This document shows positions 10,381 through 21,037 of a stretch of 64,000 nt of DNA, one piece after another. Source of the DNA: Nocardioides antri (GTDB lineage Bacteria; Actinomycetota; Actinomycetes; Propionibacteriales; Nocardioidaceae). The stretch covers positions 310,001 to 374,000 of the forward strand of contig NZ_VUJW01000003.1 of the NCBI RefSeq assembly GCF_008373765.1. Reading direction: 5' to 3'. Under the pieces are notes generated by a model. The model ran no database searches and was not told the DNA's origin. It saw only the letters and a program-made list of their open reading frames with translations. The stretch's first letter is position 1. Each line of letters begins with the position of its first letter. Made by a program: the position numbers and the translations under genes.

Positions 10381-11324
10381 ATGCCCAACAACGGACCGAT
10401 CTCGCTCTTCGCCCACGAGCGTTGGCAACGGGTGTTCGCACAGGCCAGTCGGCAGAGCGGGGTGATGTCCCGGGCCCAGCTCATCGACGCTGGAATAGCT
10501 CGCTGGGAGATCACCGGTCATCTGCGGGCGCGACGCTGGCGCAAGGTCACCGGACAGGTGGTGGCACTGCACAGCGGTCCCCTGTCGGTCGATGGGCACC
10601 GGTGGGCCGCGGTCCTCCACGGCGGTCCCCGGGCGATGCTCGACGGGTCGTCGGCACTGCTCGCGTCCGGGCTGGAGCGATTCACCGACGACCAGATCCG
10701 GGTCTCGGTCCCTCGAGGCGCACGGGTCCGCCGTACCCCGCGCTACAACATCCGCCAGACCCGTCGGTGGCGGGCCGACGACGTTGCTCCGGCCGGCATC
10801 CCGCGGACCAGGCCGCCCGTCGCCGCCGTCCGAGCGGCGTTGTGGGCGAGGACCGACAAGCAGGCGACGTACGTCCTCACGATCGTGGTCCAGCAGGGCC
10901 TCGCCACCCCCGCGCAGCTGGGCGAGGAGCTGCTCCGGATCCTTCGGGCCAAACGGCGGCTCCTGCTCCATGCCGTCGTCAACGATCTCCTCGGCGGCGC
11001 CCGGACGCTCAGCGAGATCGACGTCGGCCGGGAGCTGCGGCGCCGCGGCCTGCCACCTCCGGCCCGACAGGTCTTGCGCCGGGATCGGCGCGGCCGATAC
11101 TTCCTCGACCTCTCCTGGCCGGACCACGGCGTCGTGGTGGAGATCGACGGGATCCACCACACCTGGGCGGAGAACGTGATCGGAGACGCGCTCCGACAGA
11201 ACGCTCTCGTGCTCGACGGCGACGTCGTCCTGCGACTTCCCTGCTCGGGCTCCGTCTCCAACCCGACGAGTTCTTCCAGCAGATCTCCGACGCGCTCGCA
11301 CAAGGACGGCGGCGCGCCGCCTGA
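10381..11324 (+). pseudogene. AbiEi-like / DUF559 protein gene with a single-base frameshift
   Basis: The reading frame from ATG 10381 gives an N-terminal winged-helix-like part (MSRAQLIDAGIARWEITGHL, typical of type IV antitoxin AbiEi). A C-terminal DUF559 (Vsr/restriction-endonuclease-like) fold follows, with RRRGLPPPARQ and FLDLSWPDHGVVVEIDGIHH. After GDVVLRLP the frame turns into serine-rich nonsense to 11406. One base over, the text continues as LLGLRLQPDEFFQQISDALA and stops at 11324, as expected. The lesion is in the CCC at 11239-11241, where one C is missing. Restored, the protein is 314 residues. It stands alone, with no toxin partner. Confidence 0.72.
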
Positions 11325-11347
11325 TTCGCGATCGATGTCAACCGGAA

Positions 11348-11389
11348 CGTCATACGGCTCGCACCGCCGGAGGTGCGAGCCGTATGACG
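11348..11389. terminator. 18-bp perfect hairpin between convergent genes
   Basis: The left arm runs 11348-11365 (CGTCATACGGCTCGCACC). Its exact reverse complement is at 11372-11389, and the loop is GCCGGA. There is no T-run on either side, as is usual for actinobacterial hairpin terminators. It lies between the ends of the DUF559 gene and phoH and could serve both. Confidence 0.75.
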
Positions 11390-11407
11390 CTACGAGGATC
11401 GCTTGAG

Positions 11408-12787
11408 TCAGACGACGACGTTCTCCAGCATCTCGGTCACCAGCGCGGCGATCGGCGAGCGCTCGGACCGGGTGAGGGTGACGTGGGCGAAGAGCGGGTG
11501 GCCCTTGAGCTTCTCGACGACGGCGACGACGCCGTCGTGGCGGCCCACCCTCAGGTTGTCGCGCTGGGCGACGTCGTGGGTGAGCACGACCTTCGAGTTG
11601 GCGCCGATCCGCGACAGCACGGTCAGCAGCACGTTGCGCTCCAGCGACTGCGCCTCGTCGACGATGACGAACGAGTCGTGCAGCGACCGGCCACGGATGT
11701 GGGTCAGCGGGAGCACCTCGAGCATGCCGCGGTCGAGGACCTCCTCGATCACGTCGCTGGACGTGAGCGCCCCGAGCGTGTCGAACACGGCCTGCGCCCA
11801 GGGCGACATCTTCTCCGACTCCGAGCCGGGGAGGTAGCCGAGCTCCTGGCCGCCCACGGCGAACAGCGGCCGGAACACGACGACCTTCTTGTGCTGGCGG
11901 CGCTCCATCACCGCCTCGAGGCCGGCGCACAGGGCCAGGGCGGACTTGCCGGTGCCCGCCCGTCCACCCAGGGAGACGATGCCGACATCGGGGTCGAGCA
12001 GCATCTCCAGGGCGATCCGCTGCTCCGCGGACCGGCCGTGGATGCCGAACGCCTCGCGGTCGCCCCGCACGAGGTGGATCTGCTTGTCGGGGCCGACCCG
12101 GCCCAGCGCCGTACCGCGGTCGGACAGCAGCACCAGGCCCTGGTGGCACGGCAGGTCCCGCGCAGCCTCGAGCTCGAGGGTGCCGTCGTCGTACAGCTCG
12201 TCGAGCTCCTCGGCCGCCACGTCGAGCTCCGCAAGCCCGGAGTAGCCGGTGTCGGAGTCGTTGACGGCCTCGCCGCGGTACTCCTCGGCGACGAGCCCGA
12301 CGGCGGACGCCTTGATCCGCAGCGGCAGGTCCTTGGACACCAGCGTGACGTCGTGGCCCTCGTCGGCGAGGTTGCGGGCCACCGCGAGAATTCTGGAGTC
12401 GTTGTCCCAGCTCCCGCCAGTGGGCCGGAAGCCCGACGGCAACGACGCGACATCGGTGTGGTTGAGCTCGACCCGGAGGCTGCCACCCTCGTCCCCCACG
12501 GGCACCGGCGTGTCCAGGCGGCCGTGGCTGATGCGCATCTCGTCGAGCATGCGCAGCGCGCTGCGCGCGAAGTACCCCAGCTCGGGGTGGTGCCGCTTGC
12601 CCTCCAGCTCGGTGATCACCACCACCGGCAGGACCACCTCGTGCTCGGCGAAGCGCCGCAGCGCGCCGGGGTCGGCGAGCAGCACGCTGGTGTCGAGGAC
12701 GTAGGTCCGGCGGCCCTCGACGGGGGCGACGGACAGGTTTGCCTTCGGGGCGTCAGAACTGACGGCGCGGGTCTTGGAGTTGGGCAC
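11408..12787 (-). CDS. phoH: PIN domain - PhoH ATPase fusion (PhoH2 type)
   Basis: 459 residues from GTG 12787. The N-terminal PIN nuclease domain has [12 protein letters not shown] and later acidic residues ([25 protein letters not shown]). The C-terminal PhoH P-loop domain has Walker [14 protein letters not shown] and Walker [12 protein letters not shown]. In mycobacteria PhoH2 is an RNA helicase and nuclease (family knowledge). An in-frame GTG 12 nt upstream is an alternative start. Longer extensions are shadows. The upstream region contains several hairpins and may be an RNA leader. Confidence 0.93.
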   Translation of the reverse strand: MPNSKTRAVSSDAPKANLSVAPVEGRRTYVLDTSVLLADPGALRRFAEHEVVLPVVVITELEGKRHHPELGYFARSALRMLDEMRISHGRLDTPVPVGDEGGSLRVELNHTDVASLPSGFRPTGGSWDNDSRILAVARNLADEGHDVTLVSKDLPLRIKASAVGLVAEEYRGEAVNDSDTGYSGLAELDVAAEELDELYDDGTLELEAARDLPCHQGLVLLSDRGTALGRVGPDKQIHLVRGDREAFGIHGRSAEQRIALEMLLDPDVGIVSLGGRAGTGKSALALCAGLEAVMERRQHKKVVVFRPLFAVGGQELGYLPGSESEKMSPWAQAVFDTLGALTSSDVIEEVLDRGMLEVLPLTHIRGRSLHDSFVIVDEAQSLERNVLLTVLSRIGANSKVVLTHDVAQRDNLRVGRHDGVVAVVEKLKGHPLFAHVTLTRSERSPIAALVTEMLENVVV

Positions 12788-13060
12788 TTCGCACCTCACC
12801 AGACCGCGCGCGCACTCCCGCCCGGCCCTAATCCTCGCAGATGGACCGGGATCTTGTTGCCCGAGCAAACGCGTCAGCCCGACCGCCGGAGTGCCGGCGT
12901 CCACCCACCTGGTCTCCGCGGCAGGGTTCCCCCTGGCACCCGCGGCAGGTGATGCAGTCGTTGGTCACGAACGGGCCTCCCGATATGGCGGGCTTCCCCA
13001 CCCGCCAGTGGTTGTGAAAGTACGCCGCCGCGACGTCTCCCCGGGGCGACACGCCCTATC
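12788..13060 (-). ncRNA. Candidate structured 5' leader of phoH
   Basis: This stretch of the 334 bp before phoH has three perfect short hairpins. 12986-13007 has a 7-bp stem TGGCGGG/CCCGCCA. 12922-12935 has CAGGG/CCCTG on the plus strand, giving a GGAA tetraloop in the RNA. 12884-12899 has CGCCGG/CCGGCG. A 9-nt direct repeat CCGCGGCAG (12916, 12940) flanks the second hairpin. I do not recognise a known riboswitch class. The 74-codon frame here (12828-13052) has a CxxC but no other coding support. Confidence 0.35.
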
Positions 13061-13121
13061 CAGATCGTGAACGTCTTGTGACCGTAAATTCTCCGGCCAC
13101 GTCCGCGGCTCGCTACAGACT

Positions 13122-13856
13122 GTGGTGGTGCATCCCAGCGACCTGTGGGACTTCGACGACCCGGCGGCCTCCGAGCGACGGTTCCGCGACGCCGCGGCAG
13201 CCGCGGAGGGCGACGAGCGCGCGGTCTGGCTCACCCAGGCGGCACGCGCACTCGCCCTCCAGGGGAGGTACGCCGAGGGACACCTCGTGCTCGACCGGCT
13301 GGAGGACACCGACTCCCCCGAGGTCGCCTGCCGCGTGCTGCTGGAGCGGGGTCGCCTCCTCCGGTCCGCCGGCGAGCCGGCGGCCGCGCGCAAGCTGTTC
13401 GCGCGGGCGGTCAAGCGGGCGACCACGTCCGCGCTCGACGAGCTCCACGTGGACGCGCTGCACATGGTCGCGCTCGTCAGCGACCCGTCCGAGCAGGTCG
13501 CGATCACCGAGCGCGCGATCGCCGTCGCCAGTGCGTCCCACGACCCGCGGGCCCGCGACTGGGACGCCTCGCTGCTCAACAACCTCGGGATGATCTACGC
13601 CGACGCCGGCAAGTTCGGTCGCGCGCTCGTCGCGTTCGAGGACGCCGTCGCCGCGCGGGAACGGATCGGCGACCCCGCCCGCACCCGGGTCGCCCGGTGG
13701 ATGGTGGCGTGGGCGCTGCGGAACCTCGACCGCCACGAGGAGGCGCTCGCCCTCCAGCGTGCGCTGAAGGCCGAGCTCGAGGCGGTCGGCGCGGAGGACC
13801 CGTACGTCGACGAGGAGATCGAGATCCTCACCGGCGCCGGTAGCGCAGGTCCGTGA
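13122..13856 (+). CDS. Tetratricopeptide repeat protein
   Basis: 244 residues, all helical, with TPR-like units: AVWLTQAARALALQGRYAEGH, LLERGRLLRSAGEPAAARKLFARAV in similar register, SLLNNLGMIYADAGKFGRALV and ALRNLDRHEEALALQRALK. It probably acts as a protein-binding scaffold, with the partner unknown. GTG 13122 is the start, but the tandem GTGs at 13125 and 13128 are equally possible, since TACAGA lies at 13114-13119 and a leaderless mRNA would begin there. Its 3' end overlaps the end of trmB, on the other strand, by 29 bp. Confidence 0.8.
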   Translation: MVVHPSDLWDFDDPAASERRFRDAAAAAEGDERAVWLTQAARALALQGRYAEGHLVLDRLEDTDSPEVACRVLLERGRLLRSAGEPAAARKLFARAVKRATTSALDELHVDALHMVALVSDPSEQVAITERAIAVASASHDPRARDWDASLLNNLGMIYADAGKFGRALVAFEDAVAARERIGDPARTRVARWMVAWALRNLDRHEEALALQRALKAELEAVGAEDPYVDEEIEILTGAGSAGP

Positions 13857-14571
13857 TCGCCCGGCCGACGCTCGCGCCCTTCCGCTCGAACTTGGTGACC
13901 GGTCGTTCCTCCCACCGCTCGACCACGCCACCCTCGAGCGCCGGCTCGCCGGACAGCACCTCGAGCATCTGCTGGGCGTAGCCCTCCCAGTCGGTCGCCA
14001 GCCGCCACACGCCGCCGGGCCGGAGCCGGCTCGCGACCAGCGCCGCGAACGACGGCGTCACCAGACGTCGCTTGTGGTGCTTCTTCTTGTGCCACGGGTC
14101 CGGGAAGAACGTCCACAGCTCCGCGATGCTGCCGGGAGCCAGCAGGTGCTCGACGGACCAGACCGCGTCGACGCTGCACAGGCGGACGTTGTCCACGCCG
14201 GCCTCGGCCAGCCGGGCGAGGGTCGAGGCCACGCCCGGCTTCCAGACCTCGAAGGCCAGCACGTCGTACGACGGCCGCCTCGCGGCGAGCACGGCGGTCG
14301 CCTCGCCGACGCCCGAGCCGATCTCGACGATGAGGCCGTCGCGGTCCTCGGGGCCGCGGCCGAACCACGCGTCGAACGAGAAGTCCGGCGCGTCGACCGC
14401 CTCGTCAGGGATCACCCACCGCTCGTGGTGGGCCTCCCACGCCGCCGCCTGCTGCGGGGTGAACCGGCTGCCGCGACGGCTGTAGGTGAGCACCTCGCGC
14501 ATCCGCCGACCGTCGTCGGTCAGCTTGTGGTGCGGCCGCGCGGGCGGCAGTCCGGGCCGCTCGTCGGTCAC
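13828..14571 (-). CDS. trmB: tRNA (guanine-N7-)-methyltransferase
   Basis: 247 residues. TrmB makes m7G46 in the tRNA variable loop using SAM. The SAM site is IVEIGSGVGEATAVLAARRP. The diagnostic TrmB motif is LWTFFPDPWHKKKHHKRRL, followed by WRLATDWEGYAQQMLEVL. GTG 14571 overlaps the stop of the preceding DUF4190 gene as GTGA, so the two are translationally coupled. The first 30 residues (HHKLTDDGRRMREVLTYSRR) match the usual N-terminal RxxTYSRRxxRxTPxQ region. Confidence 0.95.
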   Translation of the reverse strand: MTDERPGLPPARPHHKLTDDGRRMREVLTYSRRGSRFTPQQAAAWEAHHERWVIPDEAVDAPDFSFDAWFGRGPEDRDGLIVEIGSGVGEATAVLAARRPSYDVLAFEVWKPGVASTLARLAEAGVDNVRLCSVDAVWSVEHLLAPGSIAELWTFFPDPWHKKKHHKRRLVTPSFAALVASRLRPGGVWRLATDWEGYAQQMLEVLSGEPALEGGVVERWEERPVTKFERKGASVGRAITDLRYRRR

Positions 14572-14942
14572 GCGCCGGTGCTCACGGCGACCGCGATGAT
14601 CGCGACGTACGCCAGCGCGCCCAGGACGTAGAGCCCGAGGAGGCAGGAGCCCACGATGCCGAGGACGTAGCCCACCTGCACCTGGCTGCGGCCGCCGTAC
14701 TGGCTGCCGGGCGCCTCGATCTCCTTCTTCACCCGCGAGCCCATCACCCAGGCGAACGGCGCGATGACCTGGCACACGGCCATGCCGAGGATGCCGAGGA
14801 TCAGCACCGTGCTCGCCTGCGGGTGGTCCGGCGCCCAGTGCGGGAGCCCGGAGGCTCCGGTCGTCCCGTAGGCCTGGTACGGCGAGGAGTCGTAGGGGTT
14901 CTGCGGCGGCTGCTGGCCCGAGCCCGGCGGCTGTTCGGTCAT
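14568..14942 (-). CDS. DUF4190 domain membrane protein
   Basis: 124 residues. A proline/glutamine/tyrosine-rich N-terminus (GQQPPQNPYDSSPYQAYG) is followed by two transmembrane helices: STVLILGILGMAVCQVIAPF (about 44-64) and VGYVLGIVGSCLLGLYVLGA (about 90-112). The loop between them carries GSRVKKEIEAPGSQYGG, the characteristic DUF4190 pattern. Function unknown. It overlaps trmB by 4 nt and starts 36 bp beyond the tuf terminator hairpin, so it begins a new transcription unit. Confidence 0.8.
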   Translation of the reverse strand: MTEQPPGSGQQPPQNPYDSSPYQAYGTTGASGLPHWAPDHPQASTVLILGILGMAVCQVIAPFAWVMGSRVKKEIEAPGSQYGGRSQVQVGYVLGIVGSCLLGLYVLGALAYVAIIAVAVSTGA

Positions 14943-14978
14943 GGGTGGATCCTCCCATCCGGTGCGGTCGGGGAAACA

Positions 14979-15012
14979 CGACGGCCCCGGACCTTGCGGT
15001 CCGGGGCCGTCG
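14979..15012 (-). terminator. Terminator of the str operon (after tuf)
   Basis: A perfect 15-bp GC-rich stem with CGACGGCCCCGGACC as left arm, a TTGC loop and the exact complement. On the minus strand it is followed by GTGTTTCCCC, a weak T-tract. It starts 43 nt after the tuf stop. Confidence 0.85.
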
Positions 15013-15033
15013 AGCGACTCTCAGGTCAGATCC

Positions 15034-15056
15034 GGTGGATCGAACCTGTCGAGATC
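15034..15056. repeat. Repeat copy overlapping the tuf stop codon
   Basis: GGTGGATCGAACCTGTCGAG followed by ATC. Its reverse complement matches the fumarase copy (3013-3035) except for one substitution and one extra base. It covers two bases of the tuf stop and lies between it and the terminator. Confidence 0.5.
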
Positions 15057-16248
15057 ACTTGGTGATCTTGGTGACGCGACCAGCACCGACGGTGCGGCCA
15101 CCCTCACGGATGGCGAACCGCAGGCCCTCGTCCATCGCGATGGGCTGGATGAGCTCGACCGACATCTCGGTGTTGTCACCCGGCATGACCATCTCGGTGC
15201 CCTCGGGCAGGGTCACGACGCCGGTCACGTCCGTGGTCCGGAAGTAGAACTGCGGACGGTAGTTGTTGAAGAACGGCGTGTGACGGCCGCCCTCCTCCTT
15301 CGAGAGGATGTAGACCGACGCCTCGAAGTTGGTGTGCGGGGTGGTCGTGCCCGGCTTGATCACGACCATGCCGCGCTCGACGTCCTCGCGCTTGGTGCCA
15401 CGGAGGAGCAGACCGACGTTCTCACCGGCCTGGCCCTCGTCGAGGAGCTTGCGGAACATCTCGACACCGGTGACGGTGGTCTTCTGCGAGCCCTCGCGGA
15501 TGCCGATGATCTCGACCTCCTCGTTGACCTTCACGATGCCGCGCTCGATGCGGCCCGTGATCACGGTGCCGCGACCGGTGATGGTGAAGACGTCCTCGAC
15601 CGGCATGAGGAACGGCTTCTCGGTCTCACGAGCCGGGGTCGGGATGTACTCGTCGACGGCCGCCATGAGCTCGGCAACCGACTCGCCCCACTTCTCGTCG
15701 CCGTTCAGCGCCGGGAAGGCAGCAACGCGCACGACCGGCACGTCGTCGCCCGGGAACTCGTACTCGGAGAGGAGCTCGCGCACCTCCATCTCGACGAGCT
15801 CGATGAGCTCCTCGTCGTCGACCATGTCGCACTTGTTGAGCGCGACCACCAGGGCGGGGACGCCGACCTGGCGGGCGAGCAGCACGTGCTCACGGGTCTG
15901 CGGCATCGGACCGTCGGTCGCGGCGACCACGAGGATCGCGCCGTCCATCTGGGCGGCACCGGTGATCATGTTCTTGATGTAGTCCGCGTGACCCGGGCAG
16001 TCGACGTGCGCGTAGTGGCGCGCCTCGGTCTGGTACTCGATGTGCGCGATCGAGATCGTGATGCCGCGCTGCCGCTCCTCGGGAGCCTTGTCGATCTGGT
16101 CGAACGGCGAGGCCTCGTTGAGGTCGGGGTACTTGTCGTGCAGCACCTTCGAGATCGCCGCGGTCAGCGTCGTCTTCCCGTGGTCGATGTGACCGATCGT
16201 GCCGATGTTCACGTGCGGCTTGGTCCGCTCGAACTTCGCCTTAGCCAC
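15055..16248 (-). CDS. tuf: Elongation factor Tu
   Basis: 397 residues, full length. It delivers aminoacyl-tRNA to the ribosome as a GTP complex. The G domain shows [26 protein letters not shown] and NKCDMVDD, followed by the two beta-barrel domains ([29 protein letters not shown]). GTG 16248 follows AGGAGGAGCC, a strong ribosome site for a highly expressed gene. It is the last gene of the str operon, 79 bp after fusA and with its own terminator. No other tuf is seen in the window. Confidence 0.99.
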   Translation of the reverse strand: MAKAKFERTKPHVNIGTIGHIDHGKTTLTAAISKVLHDKYPDLNEASPFDQIDKAPEERQRGITISIAHIEYQTEARHYAHVDCPGHADYIKNMITGAAQMDGAILVVAATDGPMPQTREHVLLARQVGVPALVVALNKCDMVDDEELIELVEMEVRELLSEYEFPGDDVPVVRVAAFPALNGDEKWGESVAELMAAVDEYIPTPARETEKPFLMPVEDVFTITGRGTVITGRIERGIVKVNEEVEIIGIREGSQKTTVTGVEMFRKLLDEGQAGENVGLLLRGTKREDVERGMVVIKPGTTTPHTNFEASVYILSKEEGGRHTPFFNNYRPQFYFRTTDVTGVVTLPEGTEMVMPGDNTEMSVELIQPIAMDEGLRFAIREGGRTVGAGRVTKITK

Positions 16249-16327
16249 TGGGGGCTCCTCCTGATTTGTGTGTTACTTGACTCGTACTAAAGGGGTGGTG
16301 CCGAGGCCTGGGTCCGTAATCAGCCGA

Positions 16328-18442
<2,115 letters not shown>

Positions 18443-18523
18443 TGTGAGTCAGCGTTCCTTAGAAGTAGTGGGCAGGTGGTGCCGGGACGGGGCTCCGCAG
18501 GGCGGGCGCCCGTCCCGACCACG

Positions 18524-18994
18524 TCACCAGCGGTAGTGGGCGAAGGCCTTGTTGGACTCGGCCATCTTGTGGGTGTCCTCGCGCTTCTTCACAGCGGCAC
18601 CGAGGCCGTTGGAGGCGTCGAGGATCTCGTTCATCAGGCGCTCGCTCATGGTCTTCTCGCGGCGCTCCTGCGCGTAGCCCACGAGCCAGCGCAGCGCGAG
18701 CGTGGTGCCACGCGTGCCCTTGACCTCGATCGGGACCTGGTAGGTCGCACCACCGACGCGGCGGGACTTGACCTCGATGGCGGGACGCACGTTGTCGAGC
18801 GCACGCTTGAGCGTGATGACCGGGTCGGTGCCGGTCTTCTCGCGGGTGCCCTCGAGAGCGGAGTAGACGATGCGCTGCGCGACCTGCTTCTTGCCGTCGA
18901 TGAGGACCTTGGACACGAGCTGGCTCACCAGCTGCGAACCGTAGACCGGGTCGACGTCGATCGGGCGCTTCGGCGCGGGGCCCTTGCGCGGCAT
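18524..18994 (-). CDS. rpsG: 30S ribosomal protein S7
   Basis: 156 residues, the standard bacterial length. It starts [19 protein letters not shown] and contains the conserved [36 protein letters not shown] and [18 protein letters not shown]7 nucleates the head of the 30S subunit and in E. coli also represses the str mRNA. ATG 18994 lies 1 nt after the rpsL stop, with GGAGAAGAG inside the end of rpsL as ribosome site, so the two are coupled. Confidence 0.99.
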   Translation of the reverse strand: MPRKGPAPKRPIDVDPVYGSQLVSQLVSKVLIDGKKQVAQRIVYSALEGTREKTGTDPVITLKRALDNVRPAIEVKSRRVGGATYQVPIEVKGTRGTTLALRWLVGYAQERREKTMSERLMNEILDASNGLGAAVKKREDTHKMAESNKAFAHYRW

Positions 18995-18995
18995 G

Positions 18996-19370
18996 TCAGC
19001 TCTTCTCCTTCTTGGCACCGTAGCGGCTGCGAGCCTGCTTACGGTTCTTCACGGCCTGGGTGTCGAGCGCACCCCGGATGACCTTGTAACGAACACCGGG
19101 GAGGTCCTTCACACGACCACCGCGGACGAGCACGATCGAGTGCTCCTGCAGGTTGTGACCCTCACCCGGGATGTAGGCGGTGACCTCGACGCCACTGCTC
19201 AGGCGCACACGAGCGACCTTGCGGAGGGCGGAGTTCGGCTTCTTGGGGGTGGTGGTGTAGACGCGGGTGCACACACCGCGTCGCTGGGGCGAACCCTTCA
19301 GGGCAGGCGTCTTGTTCTTCGACACCTTGTCCTGGCGGCCCTTGCGGACCAACTGGTTGATGGTGGGCAC
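18996..19370 (-). CDS. rpsL: 30S ribosomal protein S12
   Basis: 124 residues. It forms part of the decoding centre. [19 protein letters not shown] and [14 protein letters not shown] carry the lysines at the positions altered in streptomycin-resistant strains, so the gene reads as streptomycin-sensitive. GTG 19370 follows a purine-rich AGGAAAGGGAACC. It is the first gene of the operon. In many actinobacteria rpoC lies just upstream, but here the upstream gene is a purine permease. Confidence 0.98.
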   Translation of the reverse strand: MPTINQLVRKGRQDKVSKNKTPALKGSPQRRGVCTRVYTTTPKKPNSALRKVARVRLSSGVEVTAYIPGEGHNLQEHSIVLVRGGRVKDLPGVRYKVIRGALDTQAVKNRKQARSRYGAKKEKS

Positions 19371-19523
19371 CTGGTGGTTCCCTTTCCTGTCTGCTTTCAC
19401 GGCCCGACACCTTGTCGGGCACGGGATGATGCGGTGAAGCTGTGTGCCGTGGGATGCGCCTCCCGCCAGAACGAGGACCGAGGGCGCGCGCGACATGCCT
19501 GGGTGACCCAGACACAAGGAACG

Positions 19524-19552
19524 AGGTTACCGGCCGCCCCATACGGACGCAA
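19524..19552 (-). promoter_or_regulatory. Promoter of the str operon
   Basis: On the minus strand, TTGCGT (19552-19547) and TAACCT (19529-19524) are separated by 17 nt. The predicted leader before rpsL is about 145 nt and contains an 8-bp hairpin GCCCGACA/TGTCGGGC near the start codon. Confidence 0.65.
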
Positions 19553-19570
19553 AACTGCGCAACAGGCGGC

Positions 19571-21025
19571 TCAGGTGAGCCAGTCGGTCAGCGGGTGGAT
19601 CGCGAAGTACACGAGGAACAGTCCCGCGACGACCCACAGCAGCGGGTGCACCTCGGCGACCTTCCCGCGCACCAGCTTGAGGAAGGCGTAGCTGACGAAA
19701 CCGGCGCCGATGCCGACCGAGATCGAGTACGTGAACGGCATCAGCACGATCGTCAGGAAGGCGGGGAGCGCGATCTCGAGGTCCCCCCAGTCGATCCCGT
19801 TGACCTGCTGCATCATCAGGAACCCGACCAGCACCAGGGCGGGCACGGCGGCCTCGTTCGGGATCACCGTGACGACCGGCGCCACGAACGTCGCCGCCAG
19901 GAAGAGCAGCCCGGTGACCACGCTCGCCAGCCCGGTGCGCGCGCCCTCGGCGACGCCCGAGGCGGACTCGATGTAGGACGTGTTGGAGGAGACGCCAGCC
20001 GCGCCACCCGCGGCCGCGCCGATCGAGTCGACCAGCAGGATGCGCTGGGTGTGGGGCGGCACGCCGTCCTCGTCCAGGAGGCCGGCCTCCTCGCCGATGG
20101 CGGTCATCGTGCCCATCGTGTCGAAGAAGTCCGAGATGAGCAGCGTGAAGATCAGCAGGCACACCGTGACCACGCCCGCGTGCTCCCACGAGCCGAGCAG
20201 GCTGAACTCCCCGAGCAGCCCGAGGTCCGGGACCGCGACGACCTCCTCCGGGAGGGCGGGGACGTTGAGGTTCCACCCGGTCGGGTTGGTCGTCTGGGGA
20301 TCGACGAACGTCGGGCCGATGTCGGCGACGGCCTCGACGACGATCGCGACCGCCGTCGTCACCAGGATCGAGATGAGGATCGCGCCGGGCACCCGGCGGG
20401 CGTACAGCGCGACCAGCAGCGCGAGACCGAAGCAGAACACGGCGACCGGCCAGCCCTGCAGCTGGTTGCCGATGCCGATCTGGATCGGCGGCACCGCGAT
20501 GGAAGTGCTCCGCACGAAGCCGGCGTCGACGAGCCCGATGATGGTGAGGAAGAGGCCGATGCCGACGGCGATCGCGACCTTCAGCTGCGGCGGCACGGCG
20601 TTGAAGACGGCCTTGCGGAAGCCGGTGAGCACCAGCGCGAGGATGATGAGGCCCTCGATCACCACCAGGCCCATCGCGTCGGCCCAGGTCATCTGGCTCG
20701 CGACCGAGTAGGTCACGAACGCGTTGAGGCCGAGGCCAGTCGCCAGCGCCATCGGGAAGTTGGCGACGACCCCCATCAGGATCGTCAGCACGCCGGCGAC
20801 CAGCGCAGTGGCGGCTGCGATCTGCGCTCCGTCGCCGCCGGCGAGCAGCGCGCCGTCGATGTCCCTGCCGCCGAGCAGGATGATCGGGTTGAGCACGATG
20901 ATGTAGGCCATCGTCAGGAAGGTGACGAGGCCGCCGCGAACCTCACGAGCGAGCGTCGAGCCGCGCTCGGAGATGTGGAAGAAGCGGTCGATTGCGGAGG
21001 TGCCCGAGGTCGCCGTGCTGCTCAT
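19571..21025 (-). CDS. NCS2-family purine permease (AzgA/GhxP-like)
   Basis: 484 residues with a dozen or more hydrophobic helices. The opening GLVTFLTMAYIIVLNPIIL and the later FPMALATGLGLNAFVTY are hallmarks of the AzgA branch of NCS2 permeases, which import adenine, guanine or hypoxanthine with protons. SNTSYIESASGVAEGARTGL is the conserved substrate-site segment. The start is ATG 21025, 12 bp after the MFS gene on the same strand, so the two probably share a transcript. It ends 18 bp before the str promoter. Confidence 0.92.
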   Translation of the reverse strand: MSSTATSGTSAIDRFFHISERGSTLAREVRGGLVTFLTMAYIIVLNPIILLGGRDIDGALLAGGDGAQIAAATALVAGVLTILMGVVANFPMALATGLGLNAFVTYSVASQMTWADAMGLVVIEGLIILALVLTGFRKAVFNAVPPQLKVAIAVGIGLFLTIIGLVDAGFVRSTSIAVPPIQIGIGNQLQGWPVAVFCFGLALLVALYARRVPGAILISILVTTAVAIVVEAVADIGPTFVDPQTTNPTGWNLNVPALPEEVVAVPDLGLLGEFSLLGSWEHAGVVTVCLLIFTLLISDFFDTMGTMTAIGEEAGLLDEDGVPPHTQRILLVDSIGAAAGGAAGVSSNTSYIESASGVAEGARTGLASVVTGLLFLAATFVAPVVTVIPNEAAVPALVLVGFLMMQQVNGIDWGDLEIALPAFLTIVLMPFTYSISVGIGAGFVSYAFLKLVRGKVAEVHPLLWVVAGLFLVYFAIHPLTDWLT

Positions 21026-21037
21026 GAGGGCAGCATG

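Noticed and set aside
12828-13052. 74-codon minus-strand frame with [12 protein letters not shown]
   Set aside because: Cysteines arise from the hairpin and repeat sequence; the arginine/serine-rich ending and lack of a ribosome site argue against a gene.
12788-13060. Cobalamin, SAM-IV or c-di-AMP riboswitch before phoH
   Set aside because: Isolated pieces such as GGGGGAACC occur, but the conserved partner blocks are missing or in the wrong order.
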